Counted from the first letter of the stretch, positions 25,581-34,688 are shown. The stretch: DNA of 38,357 bases from JAADHY01 sp964428935 (GCA_964428935.1 CAYSAG010000012.1:1-38357), one strand, 5' to 3'. Numbers and translations are program-made. Notes: generated by a model from the sequence alone, not told the origin.

Positions 25581-27119
25581 TCACTGGCCCGTCCGGCGGA
25601 ACGCGGCCAGCTGTCGAACCTGGCCGACCAGGAAGTCACGCAGCTTGACCGAGAATTCGTCGCCCAAAGCCAGCGTGGTCAGCCAGTACGCTGCGGCGGC
25701 CGTGGGAGCCGCGTAGAAAGTCGACAAGCGGCCGCCCAGCGAAACGACGGCCCAAGCCACCAGCAGACCGACGGCGGTCCCCAGCGCGTACTGCCAAACC
25801 GACCGCCCCAAACCGTTCAACGTTCGCCACCCCCACCGCCTCAGAACCAGTCCGAGCAACGTCAGGCTGTTGGCCAGGTAGTAGAACGACGTCGCTGCGG
25901 CAATGGCCGGCACCCCCCAACGCGGTGTGCAGGCCACCTTCAGCACAGCTCCCAGCGTAAACCCGCACGCTCCGACCAACATGGGCAGCGTCGTGTTGCC
26001 AACCGCGTAGAAAACCTTCGACGCCACCTCACCCACTCCCGCGCCCCAAAGCGTGCCCAAGTAAATGACCAGCAGACCGGCCACGGCCGCCGTGTCTTCC
26101 GGCCGGAAGACGCCCCGTTGGAACAGGTCTCGCACCAGCGGACGGCTGAAGGCCGCCAGACCGAACGTGACGGGAACCAAGACGTAGCAGAGGAAGCGAA
26201 AGGCGTGAGCCATTTCCGCTCGCAGTCCCTCGCTGTCGTGCAGCGACGCGTGCTTGGCCAACGCCGGAAAGGCCACCACCGACAACCCGCTGGTTCCCAG
26301 CACCAACAGCGCGTTCAGAATCCGCCACGCGTAACCCAGGTGCGAAAGGTTCCCCTCCGGCAGGGACGACGCCAAGTAGCGGTCCACCAGCGGGTCCAGC
26401 TTGTAGTAGGCCGCTCCCAGCACCAGCGGCGCGGCCAGCCGGAGCCAGCGCCCCGTGCCGCTGTCCCAGCGTAGGGACATGAGCGTCCCGTGTCGCAGCA
26501 ACACGCCCGACTGCAGGACCACACCGACCGCCGACCCCAGCAGCACGCCCCACGCGACGGAAAAAATGCCGTCCGCGTCGTGCCGCCAGAGAATGAAGAC
26601 GACCGTCAGCGCCGAGCCGACCAGCGTGGCCGCTTCGGGCGTCCCGAAACGACGGCTCCCGTGGTTCACCGCCTGCACGACAGCCAGCAGGCCGTTTGTC
26701 ACCACCAGCCAGACCAGAATGCGAAACAAGGAGACGGCCAGCTCGAACCGACGGCCCTCAAAACCCGGCAACAACACGCCGACCACCCGCGCAGCTTGCC
26801 AGCCCGCCACGCCGGCCACGGTCAGGCAGAGCAGTCCGACCAGCGCCAGGGCGTTGCCTACCAGCGTCCACGCCGCCCGCTCGCCCGCCCGCTCACGCCG
26901 CGACACGAAAACCGGAAGGAACGCGTAAGGGACGCTGCCCGTCAGCACCAAACTGACGACCGTCGGAAAAGCCAGCACGGCCACAAAGGCGTCCATGTCC
27001 GCTTGGGCGCCGAAGTACTTGGCCAACAGCACCTGCAAGACGAACTGCACCAGCAGCCGCGCAAGCGACAGGCCGCTCACCAGCGAAATCGACTTCAGCG
27101 AGCTTTCGACCTGACCCAT
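25581..27119 (-). CDS. murJ: MurJ/MviN-family lipid II flippase
   Basis: A 512-residue polytopic membrane protein with about 14 hydrophobic helices, of the MOP superfamily MurJ type, which flips lipid II (or another polyprenyl-linked glycan) outward across the inner membrane. The N-terminus 'SSLKSISLVSGLSLARLLVQFVLQVLLAKYFGAQADMDAFVAVLAFP' (residues 4-50) is characteristic, including the Gly-Ala-Asp-Ala-Phe region that enters the cavity. 'GNLSHLGYAWRI' (near 275) and 'FQRGVF' with 'FYA...TTLPM' later also fit. The ATG at 27119 begins at the family's usual point. The frame continues upstream to 27278, but that DNA is repeat. Ribosome-site evidence is weak. The divergent neighbour is a GT4 glycosyltransferase, so a role in exporting another glycan-lipid is possible. 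Confidence 0.85.
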   Translation of the reverse strand: MGQVESSLKSISLVSGLSLARLLVQFVLQVLLAKYFGAQADMDAFVAVLAFPTVVSLVLTGSVPYAFLPVFVSRRERAGERAAWTLVGNALALVGLLCLTVAGVAGWQAARVVGVLLPGFEGRRFELAVSLFRILVWLVVTNGLLAVVQAVNHGSRRFGTPEAATLVGSALTVVFILWRHDADGIFSVAWGVLLGSAVGVVLQSGVLLRHGTLMSLRWDSGTGRWLRLAAPLVLGAAYYKLDPLVDRYLASSLPEGNLSHLGYAWRILNALLVLGTSGLSVVAFPALAKHASLHDSEGLRAEMAHAFRFLCYVLVPVTFGLAAFSRPLVRDLFQRGVFRPEDTAAVAGLLVIYLGTLWGAGVGEVASKVFYAVGNTTLPMLVGACGFTLGAVLKVACTPRWGVPAIAAATSFYYLANSLTLLGLVLRRWGWRTLNGLGRSVWQYALGTAVGLLVAWAVVSLGGRLSTFYAAPTAAAAYWLTTLALGDEFSVKLRDFLVGQVRQLAAFRRTGQ

Positions 27120-27184
27120 GAATTGCCTGTCCCGTTTTCTGTCGGCTGCCGGCGGGCTGCGGACGCTCCGGGCGACGAGAAACT

Positions 27185-27427
27185 TGAGGGTGTCCGGGAA
27201 TTCCTCGGCGTTTCTCCAGGGACTCGCGGGTCTTGGACCGACCGGACGCGTCTTCTTGAGCGGGCCTCGAGACGCCAAGCTTCAGCGGCCACGACGGAGC
27301 GTGGCCCTCCGGTGTCGAGGGACGCGGTCCTTCGCGTCCGCGCCGCGCGTCCCGAATTCTGAACCCCGAATTCCGAACCGACGGCGGCCACGACGGAGCG
27401 TGGCCCTCCAATTCCCGGACACCCTCA
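27185..27427. mobile_element. Possible MITE-like non-coding element
   Basis: Perfect 18-base terminal inverted repeats, TGAGGGTGTCCGGGAATT at 27185-27202 and its complement at 27410-27427, bound a 243-base non-coding segment. Inside are two identical 26-base copies (27285-27310 and 27384-27409), 99 bases apart, each containing the hairpin GGCCACG-ACGGAG-CGTGGCC. No transposase is encoded and I see no target duplication that I can assign, so 'mobile' is an inference from structure. Confidence 0.5.
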
Positions 27428-27561
27428 GAAAGTTTAGAAAGTTTACACCACGGCCGACTCGGGCGGCAGGCCGTTGCCCGACCGAGGGCCTCGTGGCCGA
27501 GTCGGCCAGCCAAAGGTTGGTCCAGACGCCGTTCCGCGGCTACACTGAGTCGGGCCGCACA

Positions 27562-27600
27562 AGACAACGTGGTGTCGGGCTTGAGACAACGCGGTGTCGG
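27562..27600. promoter_or_regulatory. 17-base direct repeat upstream of the GT4 gene
   Basis: AGACAACGTGGTGTCGG (27562-27578) and AGACAACGCGGTGTCGG (27584-27600) differ by one base and are 22 bases apart, two helical turns. They lie 73 bases before the GTG start of the glycosyltransferase. This spacing is what a dimeric regulator's sites would show, but no regulator is known. Confidence 0.35.
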
Positions 27601-27672
27601 TCGTGGTCGGTCCTGGCCGCTCGCGTCCGTCAGCCCCGCGTGCTCTCACCGTTTCGCGAGAAAAGGCGAGCC

Positions 27673-28872
27673 GTGTCGCAACCTGTTCGAGTCGTTTTCG
27701 CCGTCGGCTCCTTGGCCGGAGGCGGTTCGGAAAAACAAGTTCTGCGAATTCTGCAGCACCTGGACCGTACTCGGTTCCGCCCGTTCCTCTACTTGATTCA
27801 GCGGGAAGGGGAGCTGCTGGAGCGGTTGCCGGACGACGTGCCGGTGCGAGCGTACTGGAGCGAGCGGAGGGCGCCGCCAGTCAACTGGCCCGGCCGTCTG
27901 CACACCAGCCAGGTGCGTCACTTGCAACAAGTCTTGGTGGACTGGCAGGCCGACGTGCTCTACGACCGCACTCTGCCCATGGCTCTGGTGACGGGGCCGG
28001 CGGCCGCGCGAGCGGGCGTGCCGCGCGTGTCGGTCGTTGTCAGCGACCCGCAGCAGGACTTTGCCGCGTCGGCCGGCCGCTTCAAGCTGCTCAAGCAGCG
28101 CCTGCTGCGACGGGCTTACCACCAAGCGGCTTGCGTGGTGGCCGTGTCGGAGGGCGTACGCCGCTCGGTCCTGCAACGCTACCGACTTGCGCCCGAACGG
28201 GTCGTCGTTCTGCCGAACCTGTACGACTTCGACGAAATGGACCGGTTGGCCGAACAGCCGACCGTCCGCCTGGCTCCCGGACACTTGCACGTTGTGGCCG
28301 TCGGACGGCTGCAAGCCGAGAAAGGCTTCGACGTGCTCCTGCGGGCGTTCCAGCACTTGCAGGCGGCCGCGCTGCCGGCTCCGGTTCAACTGCACCTGCT
28401 CGGCTCTGGCCCAGACGAGCCTCACCTGAAACAGCTCGCCGGTGAACTGGGCTTGGCCGACCGAGTCCACTTCCACGGTTTCCAGCACAACCCGTACGGC
28501 TTTCTTCGGCAAGCGAGCGTGTTCTGCTTGTCGTCGCGCTACGAGGGTTTTCCGAACGTGCTGGTCGAAGCCCTGGCCTGTGGAACGCCCGTGGTCGCGA
28601 CCGACTGTCCGAGCGGGCCGCGAGAAATTCTGGCCGACGGCCGGTTCGGACAACTGGTGCCGGTGGACGACGCGCCCGCGCTGGCAAAGGCTTTGGCTGG
28701 CGTCTTGACAGACGCGGAGCGAGCTCGGGCCGTCGCCGCCGAGGCGCGAAAGCACGTCCGGAGCGCCTACGACTTGCGCTCGTCGCTGGCCCGGCTGGAA
28801 CAGCTCCTGAGCGACGTGGCCAGCGGCAGGGAGCCCTCGCGCGGAACGGTCCCGGCAGCGGAAGAACGTTGA
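27673..28872 (+). CDS. Family 4 glycosyltransferase
   Basis: A 399-residue retaining glycosyltransferase of the GT-B fold, GT4 type, moving a sugar from a nucleotide donor to an acceptor such as a polyprenyl-linked glycan or an exopolysaccharide. The N-terminal domain has the glycine-rich GGGSEKQ loop (16-22). The C-terminal domain has 'VGRLQAEKGFDVLLRAF' (near 217) and the EGFPNVLVEAL segment with the EX7E motif (near 291), then 'GTPVVATDCPSGPREIL'. No ATG lies before the domain in this frame until well inside it, so the GTG at 27673, with AAAAGGCGAG 3-10 bases upstream, is the start. It is divergent from the MurJ-type flippase. Donor and acceptor cannot be told from sequence. Confidence 0.92.
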   Translation: MSQPVRVVFAVGSLAGGGSEKQVLRILQHLDRTRFRPFLYLIQREGELLERLPDDVPVRAYWSERRAPPVNWPGRLHTSQVRHLQQVLVDWQADVLYDRTLPMALVTGPAAARAGVPRVSVVVSDPQQDFAASAGRFKLLKQRLLRRAYHQAACVVAVSEGVRRSVLQRYRLAPERVVVLPNLYDFDEMDRLAEQPTVRLAPGHLHVVAVGRLQAEKGFDVLLRAFQHLQAAALPAPVQLHLLGSGPDEPHLKQLAGELGLADRVHFHGFQHNPYGFLRQASVFCLSSRYEGFPNVLVEALACGTPVVATDCPSGPREILADGRFGQLVPVDDAPALAKALAGVLTDAERARAVAAEARKHVRSAYDLRSSLARLEQLLSDVASGREPSRGTVPAAEER

Positions 28873-28905
28873 CGGACCGCAGTGGTCCAACCCGGGAAGA
28901 CTCGG

Positions 28906-30219
28906 TCAGCCGTCCAGGACCCACCCCTTTCGGTACGTCGGCCGAATCAGCTCCGACGCCTCCGGGCAGTTCTTCGCCGTCAACGTCTTCGGGTCCCACT
29001 CCAACTTCTGGCCGACGCGGAAGGCGACGGTTCCGAGCAAGTTGTGCTCAATCAGCTTGCCCGAGTACTCGAAGTTGCACAGCGTGGGCGAGCCGGTCTT
29101 GGCCGCTTGAATCCACTCCTGGTGGTGTCCCACCGACGGCTTCAACCAAGGCTTCGGCGGTTCGAAGTCCTTGAACTTCTCACGAGGCAACAGCTCGCGT
29201 TTGCCGTAGTCGGCCAAGAGCATGCCGTCGTCGCCGACGAACAGAATGCCCTTGTGCAGTTTCGTAATGTCGACGTCCGGCACCTTCACCTTCGGACGCT
29301 GAATGCCGTCGTACCAGTGAAGGGTGAGCGGGGGCATGTCGCCGCGTGCCGGGTGCTGCCAGTGCACCACCAACCACTCCGGGTACGTCTCTTTTCGCCG
29401 CGGGTGTCCTTCCGCTTCCACCGAAACCGGGTCGCCCAGCTTCAGCGCTGCAAACGGCCAGTCAATCAAGTGGCTGCCCATGTCTCCCAGGCACCCGTTG
29501 CCAAAGTCCCACCACTGCTCCCAGGTCACGCACCCGGGCAAGTAACGCGGGTGGTAGGGACGCCACGGAGCCGGTCCCAGCCACAGGTCCCAGTGCAGGT
29601 ACTCGGGCACGGGCGGAGTCTCCTTCGGACGTTCGCCGTCCTTCAGTCCGCGGCGACCGCACCAAACGTGGACTTCACGCACCGGACCAATCGCCCCCGA
29701 CTGAATCAACTCGACCACCCGCCGGAAGTTGTCGGTGGCGTGCATTTGCGTGCCCATTTGCGTCGCCAGACGGTGCTTGTTCGCTCGGTACTTTTCCTGC
29801 ATGACCCGAGCTTCGTAGACGCAGTGCGCCAGCGGTTTCTCGCAGTAAACGCTCAGCCCGCGGTTCATGGCCCACACGCTGGCAAAGGCGTGCGTGTGGT
29901 CGGTGGTGCTGACGACCACAGCGTCCAGGTCCTTCTGGTCCACCAGTTTCCGCCAGTCAATGTAGGTCTTGGCCTTGGGGTGCTTTTGAGCCGCCTTGGC
30001 CAGACGGCGTTCGTCCACGTCGCACAACGCAACAATGTTCTCGGTGCTGACCGACCGCGTGTTGGCTGCACCCCGTCCAGCCACACCAATGATTCCGATG
30101 TTGAGCTTTTCGTTCGGCGACCGGCTTTCACGGGCAAGGCTGCTTGCCGAGACGAACAGCCCAACGCCCAAGCCGCCGGCCGACTGGAGCACTTGCCGAC
30201 GAGTGACGCGGGTCTTCAT
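28906..30219 (-). CDS. Gfo/Idh/MocA oxidoreductase with twin-arginine-like signal (paralogue 3)
   Basis: A 437-residue protein. AGGAGGC sits about 9 bases before the ATG at 30219. The N-terminus MKTRVTRRQVLQSAGG has a twin Arg at 7-8, followed by a short Gly/Leu-rich h-region to about 30. The Rossmann motif GVAGRG is at 45-50 and the family 'YCEKPLA' motif follows. The C-terminal half includes 'WEQWWDFGNGCLGDMGSHLIDWPF', typical of planctomycetal members. As in its paralogues, a periplasmic sugar-modifying redox role is likely. It is divergent from a sulfatase gene (30822-32363), which hints at a shared glycan pathway. The gene converges on the glycosyltransferase with a 33-base gap. Confidence 0.9.
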   Translation of the reverse strand: MKTRVTRRQVLQSAGGLGVGLFVSASSLARESRSPNEKLNIGIIGVAGRGAANTRSVSTENIVALCDVDERRLAKAAQKHPKAKTYIDWRKLVDQKDLDAVVVSTTDHTHAFASVWAMNRGLSVYCEKPLAHCVYEARVMQEKYRANKHRLATQMGTQMHATDNFRRVVELIQSGAIGPVREVHVWCGRRGLKDGERPKETPPVPEYLHWDLWLGPAPWRPYHPRYLPGCVTWEQWWDFGNGCLGDMGSHLIDWPFAALKLGDPVSVEAEGHPRRKETYPEWLVVHWQHPARGDMPPLTLHWYDGIQRPKVKVPDVDITKLHKGILFVGDDGMLLADYGKRELLPREKFKDFEPPKPWLKPSVGHHQEWIQAAKTGSPTLCNFEYSGKLIEHNLLGTVAFRVGQKLEWDPKTLTAKNCPEASELIRPTYRKGWVLDG

Positions 30220-30821
30220 GGGTTCTGCCTCCTGGTCGTGTTGCCTTTCACAGCCGTCGAAAAGTCGCTCGTGCCGAAACGCCACTGGTGCCGACACGCA
30301 CGCCGGCCCGGACCGTCGAGAGCCTTCCTGACGCACCGCCGGGCGTTCTGCCAGCGGCCCGCCGAAGCAGTCCGTCGTGGAGCGCCGTCTACCTTACGTC
30401 GGCTGAACGCCGGAGTGCAAGCCAGCGCCGCAGCGGCGACCGAGTGAGGGTCTTCACGTCGCGTCCCTCGCGTCGACGCCCCGCCGTCCGTTTGACCCGT
30501 TCCCCCCTTCCGACGCGGTTGCAGGTCCACGGGAGCCCGTGTAAGTTGAACCCCGCTCGCGTTGCCGGCCGGTTCGTCGGCGGGCAGCTCGTTCGCCAAA
30601 GCCCGCCCGCAGGAAACAGTCCGGCCGAGCCAGCCGGCGGGTCGAAACAGACGGCCGGTCGAAACAACCGGTTCGGCCTGCCGCGAGCGGGCTCGAGCGG
30701 AAGTCCAACAACCGGCGAGCTTTCTCCGGCGGAGTCCGAACAAGGACACAACGCGTCCGAAGCAACCAACCACCGAAGCGACACACGTCAGGTACAACAG
30801 GAGGACCGGGGGCATTGAGCC
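30220..30821. other. Divergent promoter region between oxidoreductase and sulfatase genes
   Basis: No credible gene is present. GGTCGAAACA occurs twice, at 30640-30649 and 30657-30666, 17 bases apart and about 155-180 bases before the sulfatase start. A related AGGAAACAG lies at 30611-30619. These might be regulator sites shared by the two divergent genes, but this is weak evidence. Confidence 0.4.
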
Positions 30822-32363
30822 ATGAGGCGAGTCGACACAGAACACCGTTCACGCTGTTTTCACAAGTGCGGCTTTGTCTCGGCCGCGTGCTTCGCGGCCC
30901 TTGTCGGTTTCCAACTGTGGGTGTCCGCGCTCCCGACACCGGCACAAGCGGCTGAAGCAGCCGGCTCGCAGCGCCGCAACGTCGTGCTCATTCTGAGCGA
31001 CGACCACCGGTACGACTTCCTTGGCTTTCTGCCGCAAGCCCCCGAGTGGCTCGAGACGCCGAACCTGGACCGAATGGCCCAGCAGGGAGCCTACTTGCAA
31101 AACGCCTTCGTCACGACTTCGTTGTGCTCCCCCAGCCGAGCTTCCATTCTGACCGGTCAGTACATGCACCGACACCACGTGGTCGACAACCAGCGGCCCG
31201 TGCCGCCCGGAACCGTTTTCTTCCCTCAATACTTGCAAAAGGCGGGTTACACCACCGCGTTCATTGGCAAGTGGCACATGGGTCACGAGAACGACGAGCC
31301 GCGTCCGGGCTTCGACCATTGGGTCAGCTTTCGCGGTCAGGGAACGTACTTCGACCCGGTGTTGAACGTCAACGGAAAGCGTCGGCAGTTCTCCGGCTAC
31401 ACCACCGACGTCTTGACCGACCAGGCACTGCAGTGGCTGCGGGAGGGACGCGACAAGTCGAAGCCGTTTTTCCTCTACCTGTCACACAAGTCCGTCCACT
31501 ACCCGTTTCAGCCCGCCCCCAGACACCTGGGCCGCTACCACGGCAAGAAAATCGGCTACCCCGAAACCATGGCCAACACGGAGCGGAACTACCAGACTCA
31601 GCCTCACTGGGTACGGGAGCGACGCTACAGCATTCACGGCATTGACCACATGGAAACGGGCGCCTTCGACAAAGACCCCGTCCCCGACTTCGACGACCTT
31701 TACTGGCGCTACTGCGAAACGGTCCACGGACTGGACGAGAACATTGGCCGACTGCTCGACTACCTCGACCAAAGCGGCCTCAGCCGAAACACCGTCGTGC
31801 TGTACCTGTCGGACAACGGCTTCGAGCTGGGGGAACACGGTTTCTACGACAAGCGAGACGCTTTCGAGCACTCCATTCGCGTGCCGCTGCTGGTCTACGC
31901 CCCGGGACTGGTCCGCCCGGGAACTCGCGTCTCCCAAATGGTGCTCAACATTGACATCGCTCCGACCATTCTCGACTTGTGCGGCGTCCAACCGCCTCAA
32001 GGACAAATGGACGGCCGCTCCTTCTTGCCGCTGCTGCTCGGCCAGCGTCCGAAGTGGCGGGACCATTTCATTTACGAGTACTACTGGGAGTGGAATTTTC
32101 CCGCCACGCCGACCATGTTCGCCATTCGAACCGACCGGTACAAGTACGTCTACTACCACGGCGTCTGGGACTGGGACAGTTTCTACGACCTGCAGACCGA
32201 CCCCATTGAACGGCACAACTTGATCAACGTCCCGGCCTACCGAGACCAAATTGAACGGCTGAAGGCTCAGTTGTTCGACGAACTGGAGGCAGCGGGCGGG
32301 CTGGTCATTCCCGTCCGGCCGCCGAAAGGCGAGCGTCTGGACCAGCGGAAACTGAAGCGGTGA
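30822..32363 (+). CDS. Family S1 (formylglycine-dependent) sulfatase
   Basis: A 513-residue exported sulfatase that hydrolyses sulfate esters, probably on a glycan. The signal peptide spans about 14-43, ending TPAQA. The catalytic motif is LCSPSRASILTG at 101-112, where Cys102 is the formylglycine precursor of the C/SxPxR consensus. Asp60 and Asp61 ('LSDDHRYD') and 'YLSDNGFELGEHG' (near 328) supply metal ligands. GKWHMGH (near 148) supplies active-site Lys and His. The C-terminal 'FYDLQTDPIERHNLIN' segment is typical of this branch, which includes N-acetylglucosamine-6-sulfatase-like enzymes. The start at 30822 has GGGGG about 10 bases upstream. A maturase (FGE or anSME) needed for the Cys modification is not in the window. 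Confidence 0.95.
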   Translation: MRRVDTEHRSRCFHKCGFVSAACFAALVGFQLWVSALPTPAQAAEAAGSQRRNVVLILSDDHRYDFLGFLPQAPEWLETPNLDRMAQQGAYLQNAFVTTSLCSPSRASILTGQYMHRHHVVDNQRPVPPGTVFFPQYLQKAGYTTAFIGKWHMGHENDEPRPGFDHWVSFRGQGTYFDPVLNVNGKRRQFSGYTTDVLTDQALQWLREGRDKSKPFFLYLSHKSVHYPFQPAPRHLGRYHGKKIGYPETMANTERNYQTQPHWVRERRYSIHGIDHMETGAFDKDPVPDFDDLYWRYCETVHGLDENIGRLLDYLDQSGLSRNTVVLYLSDNGFELGEHGFYDKRDAFEHSIRVPLLVYAPGLVRPGTRVSQMVLNIDIAPTILDLCGVQPPQGQMDGRSFLPLLLGQRPKWRDHFIYEYYWEWNFPATPTMFAIRTDRYKYVYYHGVWDWDSFYDLQTDPIERHNLINVPAYRDQIERLKAQLFDELEAAGGLVIPVRPPKGERLDQRKLKR

Positions 32364-32921
32364 GCGGGGGCCCGCCGCACTTGCCGGTGAGGCGTGGTCT
32401 TCGCTCGCCGTCGCGGCCTTTGCCCGGGCGGAGCCGTTAGCGGAGCGGGAGGCCCGCGGCCTCGGTTGACCGCGCGAGGCTCTCGTGGTCGGGAAAGGCA
32501 AGCACGGGGGCGTGCTGGACGCGGTTGGGGCTCGAAGCGGCTTGTCATTTTCGACAATTCCGGCCCAGGTGGTACGGGCGGTTCTGTGGTTTTCTGCCGA
32601 GCTTTTCTTTTTCGCTGGCTGACGCCCACCACGCACAGCAGGACCGAGCAGAAAAGCCAGAAAGTGCTTGACGGTGGTTGGGCAATAGACGATTCTAGAG
32701 AAGGCCGAGCGGCGTCTTCGGAGCTTTTCTGCGCGTAACCCGACGTGGCGAAACGCTTTCTGTCGAGTGTGCCGCTGGGGCAGTTTGTCAGGGTTCGAGT
32801 GAGTTTTCCGGTGACGGCCGCGGCGAGCCGTGGTTCGAGTCGGCTCAGTGCTGTTCAAGGCTTTCCGGAAGCCTTTTGCCAAGGCGGCTGGGGTCAACCG
32901 GTTGGCAAGGAGACGTTTGCA
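32364..32921. other. Intergenic region after the sulfatase
   Basis: No gene is supported. Composition drops in GC between about 32540 and 32740, which makes it the likely promoter zone of the next gene. A candidate is TTGACG (32669-32674), 17 bases, then GATTCT (32692-32697), but the -10 box is poor. A small TTGTC/GACAA hairpin lies at 32542-32557. Confidence 0.35.
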
Positions 32922-34688
32922 ATGCGAGCAATCGCTAGGGCATTGGGCGTGCGAGTTGGGTGGGTCGCCGTGGGCGCTGCCGTCCTGTGGTTCCTTTGTG
33001 CGGCGGCCGTCACAACGACGCTGGCAGACGACGTGGCAACGGCCCGCAGTCAGGTGCAGGCTCACATTCAAGCCGGCGAGTTTGCCGCGGCTTTGAAAGC
33101 CGCCGAACAGGTTTCGGACCCGACAGCCCGCTCGCAACTGATTCGAATGGTCGTGGACGCTCAGGTCCAGGCCGGTGCCTTCGACGCAGCGCTGGCCACC
33201 AGCCGTCGGATTCGCGACCGTCGGCAGCAAATGGAGGTGCGGCGAGAAATCGTGGCGCGGCGGTCGTTGGCGGGCGGCCTGACCGGCGCGGACTTTGAGA
33301 GCCTCATTCAATTGATCCAAAACGAAACGTCAGGCCCTTGGGAAGAGATTGACGGCTACGGCGGCACCATCGACCAGTTCGAGCAGGGAGTGCACGTCGA
33401 CCCGAACCGAATGCTGTCGGTGGTCTTGCGCGAGGAACGGTCGCGTCGGCTGCGAGAGCTGGGAGTCGTGGCGCGGCTGGCCGACCTGAACGAGGACGTG
33501 GCTCGACCGTCGCCCCTGCGGCTGGTTTCGCTGACGCGGCTGGAGCGGGCGGTGGCGGCCCGACTGGCCGAGGGCAAACCGGTGGTCGAAACCATGAAAC
33601 GGCTGGCCGGGCTGTACCGCGTCGAGTACGTGTTCGTGTTCCCCGAGCAGGGCGAGGTGGTCATTGGCGGTCCGGCCGAAGGCTGGAAGTACACCGACTC
33701 GGGCGACGCCCTCGCCGTCAACGCGAACTGGCCCACGCTTTGTCTCGACGACTTCGTCACCGTCTACCGCGTCTTCAGCCGCGACGACGCTCAAGCCTTC
33801 GGTTGCTCCATCAACCCGCGGCGGGAAGGCTTGCAGCGGGTCAAGCGGTTCGTCGAGCTGTCTCGGGCACGCGGCCCGCTGGCGGCCGGAGCGGGCGTGC
33901 GGAACTGGGTCCGACAGATTCAGCGGCTTCTGGGTCTGCAGGACATTGAAATTTACGGCGTCCCGGAAGACTCTCGGGTCGCTCGAATCATTGTCGCCGC
34001 CGACTACCGAATGAAGTTGATTGGAATCGACAAGCTGAACGGCGGACCGGGCATTCCAAGCATTTTTGACTTGCTGACACCGGAGGAGCAGCGGGCCGGT
34101 CGGATTGACGCCTTGCGCTGGTGGCTGACCATGAAGTACGACGCCCTGCTCCACAGCCCCGACCACAACGTCTACCAGATTCAAGGCTCGTCGGTCCTGT
34201 GCCGCTCCGAAAACCAGTTCATTTCGGACCAGGGCAAGCAGGTTCCGACGGGCAAGTCGGAGGGCACCAACCGGCTGTTCGCTCAGAACTTCACCGAGCA
34301 CTACGAGGAGCTGGCTCGACGGGACCCGGTGTTCGCCGAGCTGCAGAACGTGTTCGACCTCTCGCTGGTGGCCGCACTCTTGCACAGAGAAAAAGTCGCC
34401 GAACGAGTCGGGTGGGACGGCGGCGTGTTCGCTCCGGGCGGAGCCTACCGTCCGACCAGCTACCCGGTGCCCAAGACAATTCAGTCGGTGGTCAACTACC
34501 GTGTGTACCGAGGACGGTACGTCGTCGTTCAGGTGGCGGGCGGCGTTCGAGCCGACGTGGCGTCGGTGGTCAACGACCCGTCCATTGTGAAGTCGGTGAA
34601 CCGACTGGCCGACCTGAGGCAGTCAGTGCGAGCCGCCGAACTGCCGGAAGGCCGCTGGTGGTGGGACGCCCGTCTGCCCCAACGCTAA
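32922..34688 (+). CDS. Exported protein, possibly DUF1598-type, planctomycete-specific
   Basis: A 588-residue protein. AAGGAG precedes the ATG at 32922 by about 9 bases. An in-frame ATG at 32745 would add 59 residues that look non-native. A hydrophobic signal segment (about 15-35) is followed by helical TPR-like repeats (about 36-120). The central part ('EQGEVVIGGPAEGWKY' near 245 and 'LGLQDIEIYGVPEDSRVARIIVAADYRMKLIGID' near 335-370) resembles the conserved region of DUF1598-type proteins known mainly from planctomycetes, but I recall that family only roughly. Function is unknown. It is followed by a good terminator, so it is probably a single-gene transcript. Confidence 0.8.
   Translation: MRAIARALGVRVGWVAVGAAVLWFLCAAAVTTTLADDVATARSQVQAHIQAGEFAAALKAAEQVSDPTARSQLIRMVVDAQVQAGAFDAALATSRRIRDRRQQMEVRREIVARRSLAGGLTGADFESLIQLIQNETSGPWEEIDGYGGTIDQFEQGVHVDPNRMLSVVLREERSRRLRELGVVARLADLNEDVARPSPLRLVSLTRLERAVAARLAEGKPVVETMKRLAGLYRVEYVFVFPEQGEVVIGGPAEGWKYTDSGDALAVNANWPTLCLDDFVTVYRVFSRDDAQAFGCSINPRREGLQRVKRFVELSRARGPLAAGAGVRNWVRQIQRLLGLQDIEIYGVPEDSRVARIIVAADYRMKLIGIDKLNGGPGIPSIFDLLTPEEQRAGRIDALRWWLTMKYDALLHSPDHNVYQIQGSSVLCRSENQFISDQGKQVPTGKSEGTNRLFAQNFTEHYEELARRDPVFAELQNVFDLSLVAALLHREKVAERVGWDGGVFAPGGAYRPTSYPVPKTIQSVVNYRVYRGRYVVVQVAGGVRADVASVVNDPSIVKSVNRLADLRQSVRAAELPEGRWWWDARLPQR

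Larger units (their letters stand above)
27120..27672. other. Structured, repeat-rich region between murJ and the glycosyltransferase
   Basis: No gene is present. From left to right it holds a MITE-like element (27185-27427), tandem AAAGTTTA(G/C) (27429-27446), an 11-base inverted repeat GGCCGACTCGG/CCGAGTCGGCC (27452-27462, 27497-27507) and a 17-base direct repeat (27562-27600). Both divergent promoters must lie here. Confidence 0.6.

Noticed and set aside
27120..27278. N-terminal extension of the flippase
   Set aside because: The 53 extra codons lie in repeat DNA and are not membrane-like. The family starts at the ATG at 27119.
28882..30447. A 521-codon plus-strand open frame
   Set aside because: It is antisense to the third oxidoreductase gene, with no ribosome site or family match.
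32825..32846. tRNA T-arm-like GAGCCG TGGTTCGAGT CGGCTC
   Set aside because: The stem-loop proportions do not match a T-arm, and no acceptor, D or anticodon arm fits around it.
31482..33320. A 612-codon minus-strand open frame
   Set aside because: It runs antisense through the sulfatase, the gap and the DUF1598-like gene, and its protein has no recognisable domain.
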